From the NCBI GenBank assembly GCA_007116865.1, contig SKHR01000158.1, positions 1 through 6,576 of the forward strand: a DNA stretch of 6,576 nucleotides. Reading direction: 5' to 3'. Under the pieces are notes generated by a model. That model saw nothing but the letters and a program-made list of their open reading frames with translations, was not told the origin of the DNA and ran no database searches. This DNA is from Marinospirillum sp. GTDB taxonomy: Bacteria; Pseudomonadota; Gammaproteobacteria; Pseudomonadales; Halomonadaceae. The position numbers and the translations under genes are program-made. Every line of letters begins with the position of its first letter. The first letter of the stretch is position 1. Below, in pieces: positions 1-6,151 of the stretch.

Positions 1-1610
1 GGCGTTTAGCGGCAGGCACCCCAATGGTTGGGCAAACCGAGTTTCTGGTCGCCCTGGCAGGCGTTGCCATGATCATGGAACTGACTCGCCGCGTCGCGGG
101 CATGGCCTTGATCGTGATCACCGCAGTTTTCCTGGCCTATGCCTTTGCCGGCCCTTATCTGCCTGGCATTTTGGAGCACCGGGGTTATTCGCTGCAGCGC
201 TTCTTCACTTACATCTATACCGATAACGGGATTCTTGGCCCAACCACGGCGGTTTCCTCGACCTATATCATTCTGTTCATCACCTTTGCTGCCTTCTTGC
301 AGGCCTCTCGCGTGGGTGATTATTTTGTGAACTTTGCTTTTGCCGCTGCCGGGCGTGCACGTGGCGGCCCGGCAAAAGTAGCGGTATTTGCGTCTGGTTT
401 GATGGGCATGATCAACGGCACCTCTGCGGGCAACGTGGTGGCGACCGGTAGTTTGACCATTCCCTTGATGAAAAAAGTGGGCTACCACCCACGCAGTGCG
501 GGGGGTATTGAAGCCGCTGCCTCGACGGGTGGACAGATCGTCCCACCCATTATGGGTGCGGGTGCTTTCATCATGGCGGAGATCACGGGCATTCCTTACA
601 CCGAGATTGCGGTGGCTGCGCTGATTCCTGCGGCACTTTACTTCCTCTCCATCTACCTGATGGTGGATCTGGAAGCCCGCCGCGAAGGCATGTCCGGGCT
701 GGCAAAAGATCAGTTGCCGGTTTTCAGCAAGATGGTCAAGCAGGTTTACCTCTTCTTCCCGATCATCATTCTGATCGGCACCCTGTTCATGGGTTATTCG
801 GTGATTCGTGCCGGTACACTGGCCATGGTCAGTGCGGCCGTGGTGTCCTGGTTCACCCCTTTCCGCATGGGACCCAAGCAGGTACTTGAAGCCTTATCCC
901 TGGGTGCGCGCATGGCGATTCCTCTGATCGCTGTCTGTGCCTGTGCCGGTATCATTGTTGGTGTCATCAGTCTGACCGGGGTGGGCGCTCGCTTTGCCTC
1001 AATGCTGCTGAACATCGCTGATGCCAGTCAGTTACTGGCGCTCTTCTTTGCCATGTGTATCAGCATTCTGCTGGGCATGGGCATGCCAACCACGGCCGCT
1101 TACGCGGTCGCGGCGTCTGTCGTGGCACCTGGCCTGCAGCAGATTGGCATCCCACCGCTGGTGGCACACTTCTTTGTGTTCTACTACGCGGTACTGTCAG
1201 CGATCACACCACCCGTCGCACTCGCTGGTTATGCGGCGGCTGCGATTGCTGGAACAGACCCCTTGAAGACGGCCGTGACCTCCTTCAAGTTCGGTTTGGC
1301 GGCCTTCATCGTGCCTTTCATGTTCTTCTACAGCCCGGCCTTGTTGATGGACGGCAGCTGGGATCAGATCCTGCGTGTTGCCGCAACGGCCGCAGTGGGC
1401 ATCTATCTGCTGGCTGCGGGCATTCAGGGCTACTTCCTGAGTGATCGTGCCAATGCGATTCAGCGCATCCTGCTGTTGATCGCGGCCCTGGCAATGATTG
1501 CTGGTGGATGGAAAACTGACCTCATCGGCGTTGGCCTGGGGGCTTTGGTACTGGTTTGGCAGTTGACAACTCGTCCTCCCGCCTCACCTCAAGCACCGGC
1601 AGCGTCTTAA
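1..1610 (+). CDS. TRAP transporter fused permease (TAXI-type, DctQM-like), 5'-truncated by the window edge
   Basis: Inner-membrane permease of a tripartite ATP-independent periplasmic (TRAP) transporter, which uses an ion gradient to import a solute delivered by a periplasmic binding protein. The reading frame is open to the left edge (first full codon at position 3), so the Met at 24 is probably internal. From that Met 528 residues remain; fused permeases of this family are usually longer than 600, so the missing part should be the N-terminal DctQ-like helices. Visible DctM-type hallmarks: a loop at residues 111-175 with GMINGTSAGNVV, GYHPRSAGGIEAAASTGG and QIVPPIMGAGAF; GMGMPTTAAY at 351-360; ITPPVALAGYAAAA at 394-407. 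About a dozen hydrophobic segments are spread along it. The C-terminal helices include the GWKTDLIG stretch often seen at the end of this family, followed by a short Pro/Ala-rich tail. Its likely partner is the convergent TAXI binding protein at 1701-2618. The family call is firm; the substrate is unknown. Confidence 0.93.
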   Translation, partial: RLAAGTPMVGQTEFLVALAGVAMIMELTRRVAGMALIVITAVFLAYAFAGPYLPGILEHRGYSLQRFFTYIYTDNGILGPTTAVSSTYIILFITFAAFLQASRVGDYFVNFAFAAAGRARGGPAKVAVFASGLMGMINGTSAGNVVATGSLTIPLMKKVGYHPRSAGGIEAAASTGGQIVPPIMGAGAFIMAEITGIPYTEIAVAALIPAALYFLSIYLMVDLEARREGMSGLAKDQLPVFSKMVKQVYLFFPIIILIGTLFMGYSVIRAGTLAMVSAAVVSWFTPFRMGPKQVLEALSLGARMAIPLIAVCACAGIIVGVISLTGVGARFASMLLNIADASQLLALFFAMCISILLGMGMPTTAAYAVAASVVAPGLQQIGIPPLVAHFFVFYYAVLSAITPPVALAGYAAAAIAGTDPLKTAVTSFKFGLAAFIVPFMFFYSPALLMDGSWDQILRVAATAAVGIYLLAAGIQGYFLSDRANAIQRILLLIAALAMIAGGWKTDLIGVGLGALVLVWQLTTRPPASPQAPAAS

Positions 1611-1622
1611 TCGCGCTGTTCT

Positions 1623-1647
1623 CCTGCCTGCACTTGCTGCAGGCAGG
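1623..1647. repeat. Perfect 10-bp inverted repeat (hairpin) just after the permease stop
   Basis: CCTGCCTGCA at 1623-1632 pairs with TGCAGGCAGG at 1638-1647 around a 5-nt loop (CTTGC). It starts 12 nt after the permease stop codon. No T-tract follows directly on the + strand, so by itself it is not a classic terminator. It stands immediately before the terminator hairpin at 1651-1686. It may protect the 3' end of the mRNA or help pausing; that role is inferred. Confidence 0.7.
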
Positions 1648-1650
1648 CAT

Positions 1651-1686
1651 AAAAAAGCGCCTCTTTCAAAACGGAGGCGCTTTTTT
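1651..1686. terminator. Bidirectional rho-independent terminator between convergent genes
   Basis: The arms AAAAAAGCGCCTC (1651-1663) and GAGGCGCTTTTTT (1674-1686) are perfectly complementary over 13 bp with a 10-nt loop. The 7-bp GC-rich core is flanked by six A and six T, so either strand gives a GC stem followed by a U-run. It lies 41 nt past the permease stop and 15 nt past the stop of the opposing TAXI gene, and should end both transcripts. Confidence 0.93.
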
Positions 1687-1700
1687 ATTGGCTTCTTGTG

Positions 1701-2618
1701 TTACTGGGTTTGCACACCCGGATGAATCGGAGTGGTGACCCCTTCAAGTGCTTTTTCCGCATCCAGCATGGGCAGGTTCAAACCATCACGAACCTGTAGC
1801 AGCTGACTACTGACCTGAGCGTCACTGACATGCGCTCCAGCGACCCAAACGGCCAGATCCTGAACGCTATAAACGGCATCTTCAATGCCTGTGTATACCC
1901 CGGCAGGAATCTCACCCGCCTGATAATAGGGGTGGCTGGCATAAAACCCTGATGCCTCTGCAGCGGCATGGGTATCCAGCAAACGTACTGCTTGGCTTTG
2001 GCTCAGTTGAGCAATCGCAGGTGTTGGATAACCAGCAAAAACCCACAGAGCATCAACCTGGCCGACTGCCAAAGCATCAGCTCCCTGGCTATAACCGACA
2101 AAACGCGGGCTGATTTGATCCCAGATGCCCAGGCTTTTGAAATAACGCTCAGCAAAAGCCGCCGCACCTGAGCCAGCAGGGCCAACCGCCACTCGTCTCC
2201 CGATCAAATCTTGAGGATCCTCAATGGCTGAGTCAGCCATCACCACCAGTTGAGCGGGTGCGGGATAGAGCGCACTGACTGCCAAAACATAACGATAATG
2301 TCGCGCATCGTTGGTCAAGCCACCATTCAGTCCCAGGGTCAAATCCGCCGCATAGACGATACCAAAATCGGCATCCCGGGCATTCACCCGGCGTAGATTT
2401 TCAATCGAACCGGCGGAAATGATCGGCGTGATTTGCAACTGATCACCCGACAGGTGGGTCGCAATGGCCTCCGCATAAAGCTGAAAACGCCCCCCATCAG
2501 GTCCGCCGCTGAACACGAGGCGCTCCTGGGCTTGTGCCGTGCTGACACCCAGCGCTATTAAAGAAAAAGCCAGCACACGACCGAGTGGCTGGCTTTTAGA
2601 GGTTGATTTGTTTTGCAT
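1701..2618 (-). CDS. TAXI family TRAP transporter solute-binding protein, periplasmic
   Basis: Extracytoplasmic receptor of a TRAP transporter of the TAXI (TRAP-associated extracytoplasmic immunogenic) family; it captures a solute and hands it to the membrane permease. With the start at 2618 it has 305 residues, near the usual size. A signal peptide is clear: basic/polar residues 1-14, hydrophobic core VLAFSLIALGV, and an AQA-QE cleavage site after about residue 30. Family features: GGPDGGRFQLYAEAIA near 38-53, ISAGSIENLRRV at 67-78, ADFGIVYA at 83-90, VGPAGSGA at 145-152, DALWVFAGYPTPAI at 189-202, and a C-terminal PIHPG at 297-301 that recalls the conserved LHPGA end. The start is set by a strong GGGAGG site 7 nt upstream; an in-frame ATG at 2654 would precede the signal peptide with 12 unlikely residues. 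It lies 63 nt downstream of the universal stress protein gene, is probably co-transcribed with it, and faces the permease. The ligand is not predictable. Confidence 0.9.
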   Translation of the reverse strand: MQNKSTSKSQPLGRVLAFSLIALGVSTAQAQERLVFSGGPDGGRFQLYAEAIATHLSGDQLQITPIISAGSIENLRRVNARDADFGIVYAADLTLGLNGGLTNDARHYRYVLAVSALYPAPAQLVVMADSAIEDPQDLIGRRVAVGPAGSGAAAFAERYFKSLGIWDQISPRFVGYSQGADALAVGQVDALWVFAGYPTPAIAQLSQSQAVRLLDTHAAAEASGFYASHPYYQAGEIPAGVYTGIEDAVYSVQDLAVWVAGAHVSDAQVSSQLLQVRDGLNLPMLDAEKALEGVTTPIHPGVQTQ

Positions 2619-2625
2619 CACATCG

Positions 2626-2631
2626 CCTCCC
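2626..2631 (-). promoter_or_regulatory. Ribosome binding site that fixes the TAXI gene start
   Basis: GGGAGG on the - strand, 7 nt before the ATG at 2618-2616. This near-ideal Shine-Dalgarno placement supports the 305-residue product over the longer frame starting at 2654. Confidence 0.8.
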
Positions 2632-2635
2632 TTAT

Positions 2636-2670
2636 GCAGCGCGCAGCCAAGCATTGTCCGGCTGCGCTGC
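2636..2670 (-). repeat. Intercistronic hairpin between the stress-protein gene and the TAXI gene
   Basis: GCAGC plus GCAGCC (2636-2640 and 2643-2648, with a 2-nt GC bulge between them) pairs with GGCTGCGCTGC (2660-2670) over 11 bp; the loop is 11 nt. On the - strand transcript it begins 11 nt after the stress-protein stop and ends 4 nt before the GGGAGG site of the TAXI gene. No U-run follows, so it is not an intrinsic terminator. A role in processing, 3'-end stability or differential expression of the two cistrons is inferred. Confidence 0.6.
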
Positions 2671-2681
2671 CGACTCAGTTA

Positions 2682-3134
2682 TTATTCCTTCACAGTCAAA
2701 ACCGGAATGGTCGAGTTGCGTACGATCCGCTCAGCGGTTGAGCCGACAAGAACCTTTTCAATACCAGTCCGTCCATGCGTTCCCATGACAATCAGATCCG
2801 CTTTAACTTTTTCTGCCTGCTCCAGGATATCCTGATAACCCGTGCCCACCACAACCTCCGTGGTCACCTCAAAGCCTTGCTCTTTTGCATCAGAAAAATA
2901 CTTGTCACGGAAGGTTTCCATATCTTCCTTGGCATGGGTGGTCACTTCACGAATGAACAGGTCGATGACATCGGGTGGTACACGGCGGCGACGCTTATCA
3001 GCCAGCTCAGTGATCACATGCAGCAGATGCAAGTGCGCACCAAAGGTTTTTGCCAAGCTGCGTGCATGATCGACCGCACGCGTTGCCCCTTCAGAAAAGT
3101 CCGTTGCAAATAAAAGGGTTTTGTATTCAGCCAT
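2682..3134 (-). CDS. Universal stress protein, UspA family, ATP-binding type
   Basis: A single-domain cytoplasmic universal stress protein of 150 residues, the normal size. It opens with YKTLLFATDFSE, where D12 is in the place of the conserved acidic residue of the nucleotide pocket, and has a central VVVGTGYQDILEQAEKVKADLIVMGTHG stretch. The ATP-binding motif G-2x-G-9x-G-S is complete: G118, G121, G131, S132, followed by TAERIVR and the final beta-strand IPVLTVKE. It should therefore bind ATP and dimerise, as the MJ0577-like branch does. The start is supported by AAGGTGG at 3147-3141, 6 nt before the ATG. It is the first gene of a - strand unit with the TAXI binding protein. A precedent is known: TeaD of Halomonas elongata, a universal stress protein encoded with the TeaABC TRAP transporter, modulates ectoine uptake. 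A similar regulatory role here is an inference from position. Confidence 0.92.
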   Translation of the reverse strand: MAEYKTLLFATDFSEGATRAVDHARSLAKTFGAHLHLLHVITELADKRRRRVPPDVIDLFIREVTTHAKEDMETFRDKYFSDAKEQGFEVTTEVVVGTGYQDILEQAEKVKADLIVMGTHGRTGIEKVLVGSTAERIVRNSTIPVLTVKE

Positions 3135-3191
3135 TGAGTTCCACCTTAATTGAGGTCCGAGTTATGTGCTTAAACACTATCCCAAGGCACT

Positions 3192-3208
3192 ATGCAAATT
3201 TTGCGCCA
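3192..3208 (-). promoter_or_regulatory. Predicted sigma-54 (RpoN) promoter for the stress-protein/TAXI unit
   Basis: The - strand reads TGGCGCAAAATTTGCAT. This fits the sigma-54 pattern TGGCACG-N4-TTGCW with the invariant GG (3207-3206) and GC (3195-3194) exactly 10 nt apart. Only two of the twelve defined positions differ, neither of them invariant. Transcription would start near 3183, giving a leader of about 50 nt before the ATG at 3134. The activator's enhancer site, if present, would lie further right inside rsmC; I could not identify one. A weaker sigma-70-like alternative overlaps: TTGACC (3225-3220) and CAAAAT (3203-3198) with 16-bp spacing. Confidence 0.6.
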
Positions 3209-3218
3209 CTCCCCCGTC

Positions 3219-3247
3219 TGGTCAAATCCAGCCAAAACGTCTATCTT
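3219..3247 (+). promoter_or_regulatory. Possible weak sigma-70 promoter for rsmC-cmoA-cmoB
   Basis: TGGTCA at 3219-3224 and TATCTT at 3242-3247 are 17 bp apart. Each matches its consensus hexamer at four of six positions. Transcription would begin near 3254, about 20 nt before the GTG start of rsmC. The match is weak and rests mainly on position within the divergent gap. Confidence 0.3.
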
Positions 3248-3274
3248 AGGCGCCCATGACTTTCTGCCCACTCA

Positions 3275-4321
3275 GTGACAGCCAACTCCATGCCGATCCA
3301 TCCACTTAACGCGCTGCTCAGCCGTCATCTGGCGGACTGGCAAACCCAGCCTTTAAATCTGCTGGCGCCCCCTCCAGACCTGGCTTTGGACGCGATCCAA
3401 CATCCGCAACTCAGCTGCGTAACAACCGACTGGCGCAGCCATTGCCAGGCACAACACCTGGGGCTGAATTCATCCTTCTTTCCTGATGCCTTGCCCGCCG
3501 ATCTGGCGGGCATCAACCTGCTATTCTGGCCCAAAGCGCATCAAGAGGGTTTCTGGTGGCTGAAGAAAATGTGTGGATTTCCGCACGCCACTGGCCTGAT
3601 CGTGGGTGAAAATCGTGGCGGAATCAAGGCGGCGATCAAACAACTATCTCGCCTGGATGTGGCGCTGGAAAAAATCGATGCCGCCCGCCACTGCGTGCTG
3701 GTTGAGATCAAAATCAGTGAAAGCCTGGCGGGGGTGTTAGCCCAAGAAGGCCGGACTCAGGTTTTCACTGGCCCAGATGGCTTGCAGTTACATGCGCTGC
3801 CGGGCACCTTCAGCCAAAAAGGCATGGATGCAGGCAGCGAATTACTGATCGACGCCCTCCGCCAAGCCTACCAGCCAGCCAAAACCCGGATCAACACACT
3901 GGATCTGGGCTGTGGTTGTGGGCTACTGGGTGCCTGGCTGATGCGCCACTGGCCAAACAGGTTTGAACTCACCGGCAGCGATGTTTCCGGCCTGGCACTG
4001 GCCTCTGCGCAACAAACCTTTGCTCACAACCAGCTCGAAGGTGTTTTTCTGGCCTCAGATATTTTTGATCAACTGGATCACCTGAAAGGCCAGCTCGACC
4101 TGCTGATCAGCAACCCACCCTTTCACACGGGTCAGGCCACCGATTATGATCTAGCCCAACGCTTGATCCTGCAGGCCCCCCAGTATCTTAAAAAAGACGG
4201 CGAGTGCTGGATTGTGGCTAACCGTTTTCTGCCCTATGCTCAATGGTTAGACCAGGCTTTTGGCCACTTTACCAAGGTACTGGAAACCGGCAAGTTCACT
4301 GTTTATCGTGCCCAACGCTGA
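3275..4321 (+). CDS. rsmC: 16S rRNA (guanine1207-N2)-methyltransferase RsmC
   Basis: SAM-dependent enzyme that methylates N2 of G1207 in 16S rRNA in the assembled small subunit. The 348 residues compare with 343 in E. coli. The layout is that of RsmC: a degenerate N-terminal methyltransferase-like half (LLFWPKAHQEGFW at 82-94, IVGENRGGIKAA at 109-120, KIDAARHCV at 133-141), a linker ending in LPGTFSQKGMDAGSELL, then the catalytic half with the SAM loop DLGCGCGLLG at 210-219, SDVSGLAL at 235-242 and the catalytic NPPFH at 280-284. The tail IVANRFLPYAQWLDQAFG and GKFTVYRA follows E. coli RsmC rather than the related RlmG. The start is uncertain: GTG at 3275 is the longest option after an in-frame stop at 3257, and ATG at 3290 also fits; neither has a clear Shine-Dalgarno site. 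It heads the cluster, with cmoA 6 nt downstream. Confidence 0.9.
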   Translation: MTANSMPIHPLNALLSRHLADWQTQPLNLLAPPPDLALDAIQHPQLSCVTTDWRSHCQAQHLGLNSSFFPDALPADLAGINLLFWPKAHQEGFWWLKKMCGFPHATGLIVGENRGGIKAAIKQLSRLDVALEKIDAARHCVLVEIKISESLAGVLAQEGRTQVFTGPDGLQLHALPGTFSQKGMDAGSELLIDALRQAYQPAKTRINTLDLGCGCGLLGAWLMRHWPNRFELTGSDVSGLALASAQQTFAHNQLEGVFLASDIFDQLDHLKGQLDLLISNPPFHTGQATDYDLAQRLILQAPQYLKKDGECWIVANRFLPYAQWLDQAFGHFTKVLETGKFTVYRAQR

Positions 4322-4327
4322 CAAGTC

Positions 4328-5092
4328 ATGACTGAAAAAACACCCCAACGCGACGCCTTGTTTTCTAACCCGCTGGATCAGTTTGCCAGCTTCACCTTCG
4401 ATGAGCAGGTGGTGCAGGTTTTTCCCGATATGATCAAACGCTCGGTGCCGGGTTACAACCAGATACTGGCGATGATCGGTGTCTTTGCCCAACGCTTTGT
4501 GCCACCGCAAGGGCGGGTCTATGATCTGGGCTGCTCCCTGGGCGCGACCACACTCAGCATCGCCCGCGCCCTGTCTGAAAAACATCCGGCCGAACTGATC
4601 GGCATCGATAACGCCCAGGCCATGATCACCCGCTGCGAGGAAATCCTGGCTCAACACCTGCCCGATCAGCCAGTGACCCTCTATTGTGCGGATATTCTCA
4701 CAGAGGATTTTCGGCCCTGTCATTTGATGGTGCTCAACTTTACCCTGCAGTTCATCGCTCCAGCTGACCGCGATGCGTTACTGCAACGCCTTTATGCGGC
4801 CCTGCAACCTGGCGGCGCACTGATCATCAGTGAAAAATTTCACCTGCCAGATGCACAACAGAATCAACAACTGATCGACTGGCATCATGATTTCAAGCGC
4901 GCCAACGGCTATTCTGATCTGGAAATCAGCCAAAAACGCAGTGCGCTCGAAAAGGTGCTGCTGACCGACACCCCCGCTGACCTGATCCAGCGTCTAAAAG
5001 ACGCCGGATTCTGTGAGGCACTGCAGTGGTTTCAGTATCTTAATTTTGGTGCTTTTATCGCGATCAAGGAGCCCGCCAGTGCAGTCACCTGA
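4328..5092 (+). CDS. cmoA: Carboxy-S-adenosyl-L-methionine synthase CmoA
   Basis: Converts SAM and prephenate into carboxy-SAM (Cx-SAM) and phenylpyruvate, supplying the cofactor CmoB uses to make 5-oxyacetyluridine at tRNA wobble position 34. It has 254 residues against 247 in E. coli, and the resemblance runs the whole length: FTFDEQVVQVFPDMIKRSVPGY at 22-43, SAM loop VYDLGCSLGATTLS at 64-77, IGIDNAQAMI at 91-100, VLNFTLQFI at 135-143, PGGALIISEKF at 161-171, and HHDFKRANGYSDLEISQKRS at 186-205. R204 in QKRS lines up with E. coli Arg199, which from memory contacts the Cx-SAM carboxylate. It begins 6 nt after the rsmC stop with no good ribosome site, which suggests translational coupling. 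Its 3' end holds the ribosome site and start of cmoB. Confidence 0.95.
   Translation: MTEKTPQRDALFSNPLDQFASFTFDEQVVQVFPDMIKRSVPGYNQILAMIGVFAQRFVPPQGRVYDLGCSLGATTLSIARALSEKHPAELIGIDNAQAMITRCEEILAQHLPDQPVTLYCADILTEDFRPCHLMVLNFTLQFIAPADRDALLQRLYAALQPGGALIISEKFHLPDAQQNQQLIDWHHDFKRANGYSDLEISQKRSALEKVLLTDTPADLIQRLKDAGFCEALQWFQYLNFGAFIAIKEPASAVT
5066..5071 (+). promoter_or_regulatory. Ribosome binding site inside cmoA that fixes the cmoB start
   Basis: AAGGAG lies 7 nt before the GTG at 5079-5081. The placement picks this GTG over the in-frame ATG at 5013, whose extra 22 residues (rich in Ile, Leu, Ser and Arg) are cmoA read in the wrong frame and have no counterpart in known CmoB. Confidence 0.8.
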
Positions 5093-6107
5093 TTTTGCTG
5101 ATCTCTACCTTGATCTGGTGCAACACGGACGCCAGCAACCGGGGTTATTACGCTGGCTGAGCCAATTGCCCGCACAGCTTGAAGCTGGACTTGATCCCGC
5201 CCGTTTCCCCGAGTTTCATGGCTGGTGGCAAAGAGTGCGCCAATTGCCTGAGCTGTCTCAAGCCATACTCCATCTTGATCAGGCCTGGGTCGGCGCCAGT
5301 GATGGCCGGGATATCGACGGCCAACCCTTGGATGAAGCCAGCCTGAAGAAAATTCGCGGGCTGCTGCACAACCTCAAACCCTGGCGTAAAGGCCCTTTTT
5401 CGCTCCAGGGCATCGACATCGATACCGAGTGGCGCTCTGATTTCAAGTGGGATCGCCTGGTGCCCCATCTTCCCCCCTTGCAAGGACGGCGCATCCTGGA
5501 TGTGGGGGGTGGCAATGGTTACCATGCCTGGCGCATGGCCGCGCAGGGGGCTGAACTGACCCTGTGTATTGACCCCTCACCGCGTTATTTTGCCCAGTTC
5601 CATGCCGTGCGCAAACTTCTGGGGCCGGAGGCACCCAAAGGCCTCCACCACCTTCCCGTGGGTATTGAAGCGGTACCCGATGGCATCGAAGCCTTTGACT
5701 GCGTGTTCTCCATGGGGGTGCTATATCACCGCCGCGATCCCATCGACCATCTGTTCAAACTCAAAGACTGCCTGCGGCCCGGTGGCACCCTGGTACTGGA
5801 AACCCTGATCATCGAAGGGGATGAAAACCAGTGCCTGATCCCGCCTGACCGCTACGCAGCGATGAATAATGTCTGGTTCCTGCCCTCTGTTGCGATGCTC
5901 CAGGGCTGGCTGGCCCGCTGCGGTTACGAAGCAATTGAAGCGGTGAGTGTGACCGCGACCAGTCTTGACGAACAGCGCAGCACTGAATGGATGACCTTTC
6001 AATCTCTGGCCGACTTTCTGCATCCTGATGACGCCAGCCTGACCCGTGAAGGCCATCCAGCGCCAGTGCGCGCAGCGCTGCTAGCCAATCGCCCACAAAA
6101 GCGCTAA
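5079..6107 (+). CDS. cmoB: tRNA U34 carboxymethyltransferase CmoB
   Basis: Transfers the carboxymethyl group of Cx-SAM to 5-hydroxyuridine at position 34 of tRNA, giving cmo5U34 and widening wobble decoding. With the GTG start at 5079 it has 342 residues (323 in E. coli); the surplus lies in the variable N-terminal third and the last residues. Core motifs: PWRKGPFSLQGIDIDTEWRSDFKWDR at 101-126, with K104 matching E. coli Lys91, which from memory binds the Cx-SAM carboxylate; SAM loop ILDVGGGNGYHAWRM at 139-153; FSMGVLYHRRDPIDHL at 210-225; LETLIIEGDENQ at 240-251; DEQRSTEWMTFQSLADFLHP at 297-316; and EGHPAPVRA at 324-332. The SAM loop reads DVGGGNG where relatives I recall have DVGCG, a mild substitution. 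It overlaps cmoA by 14 nt, so the two are almost certainly co-translated, in keeping with consecutive steps. Confidence 0.95.
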   Translation: MQSPDFADLYLDLVQHGRQQPGLLRWLSQLPAQLEAGLDPARFPEFHGWWQRVRQLPELSQAILHLDQAWVGASDGRDIDGQPLDEASLKKIRGLLHNLKPWRKGPFSLQGIDIDTEWRSDFKWDRLVPHLPPLQGRRILDVGGGNGYHAWRMAAQGAELTLCIDPSPRYFAQFHAVRKLLGPEAPKGLHHLPVGIEAVPDGIEAFDCVFSMGVLYHRRDPIDHLFKLKDCLRPGGTLVLETLIIEGDENQCLIPPDRYAAMNNVWFLPSVAMLQGWLARCGYEAIEAVSVTATSLDEQRSTEWMTFQSLADFLHPDDASLTREGHPAPVRAALLANRPQKR

Positions 6108-6110
6108 TAT
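6082..6110 (+). promoter_or_regulatory. Possible weak promoter for fpr
   Basis: TAGCCA at 6082-6087 and TAATAT at 6105-6110 are 17 bp apart, each with four of six consensus bases. The -10 element covers the cmoB stop codon. A T-run (TTTTTT, 6118-6123) follows without a stem. Low certainty; fpr could equally be the last gene of the rsmC unit. Confidence 0.25.
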
Positions 6111-6151
6111 ACCCGACTTTTTTACTAGGTTATGCAGAGGTCAGCGCCCTG

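Noticed and set aside
6..488. 160-residue open frame on the - strand inside the permease gene
   Set aside because: It lies antisense to a clear membrane-protein gene, its translation is rich in His, Gln, Gly and Arg with no recognisable fold, and it has no ribosome site; a shadow frame.
2619..2654. Upstream ATG extension of the TAXI gene
   Set aside because: It starts inside the hairpin loop, would push 12 odd residues ahead of the signal peptide, and ignores the strong GGGAGG site before 2618.
3175..3193. CACTAT repeated twice, 13 bp apart, in the divergent region
   Set aside because: Only six bases with two copies; too short to claim a binding site.
3194..3204. 11-bp palindrome GCAAATTTTGC as a repressor operator
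   Set aside because: It coincides with the sigma-54 -24/-12 element, which explains these bases better; the palindrome is short and has no partner site.
4247..4723. 158-residue open frame on the - strand across the rsmC-cmoA junction
   Set aside because: Antisense to two well-recognised genes and with no family resemblance; it exists because of codon bias in the coding strand.
5013..5078. Upstream ATG extension of cmoB
   Set aside because: The extra 22 residues are cmoA read out of frame, and a good AAGGAG site points to GTG 5079.
5148..5525. 125-residue open frame on the - strand inside cmoB
   Set aside because: Fully antisense to conserved CmoB sequence with no motif or initiation signal.
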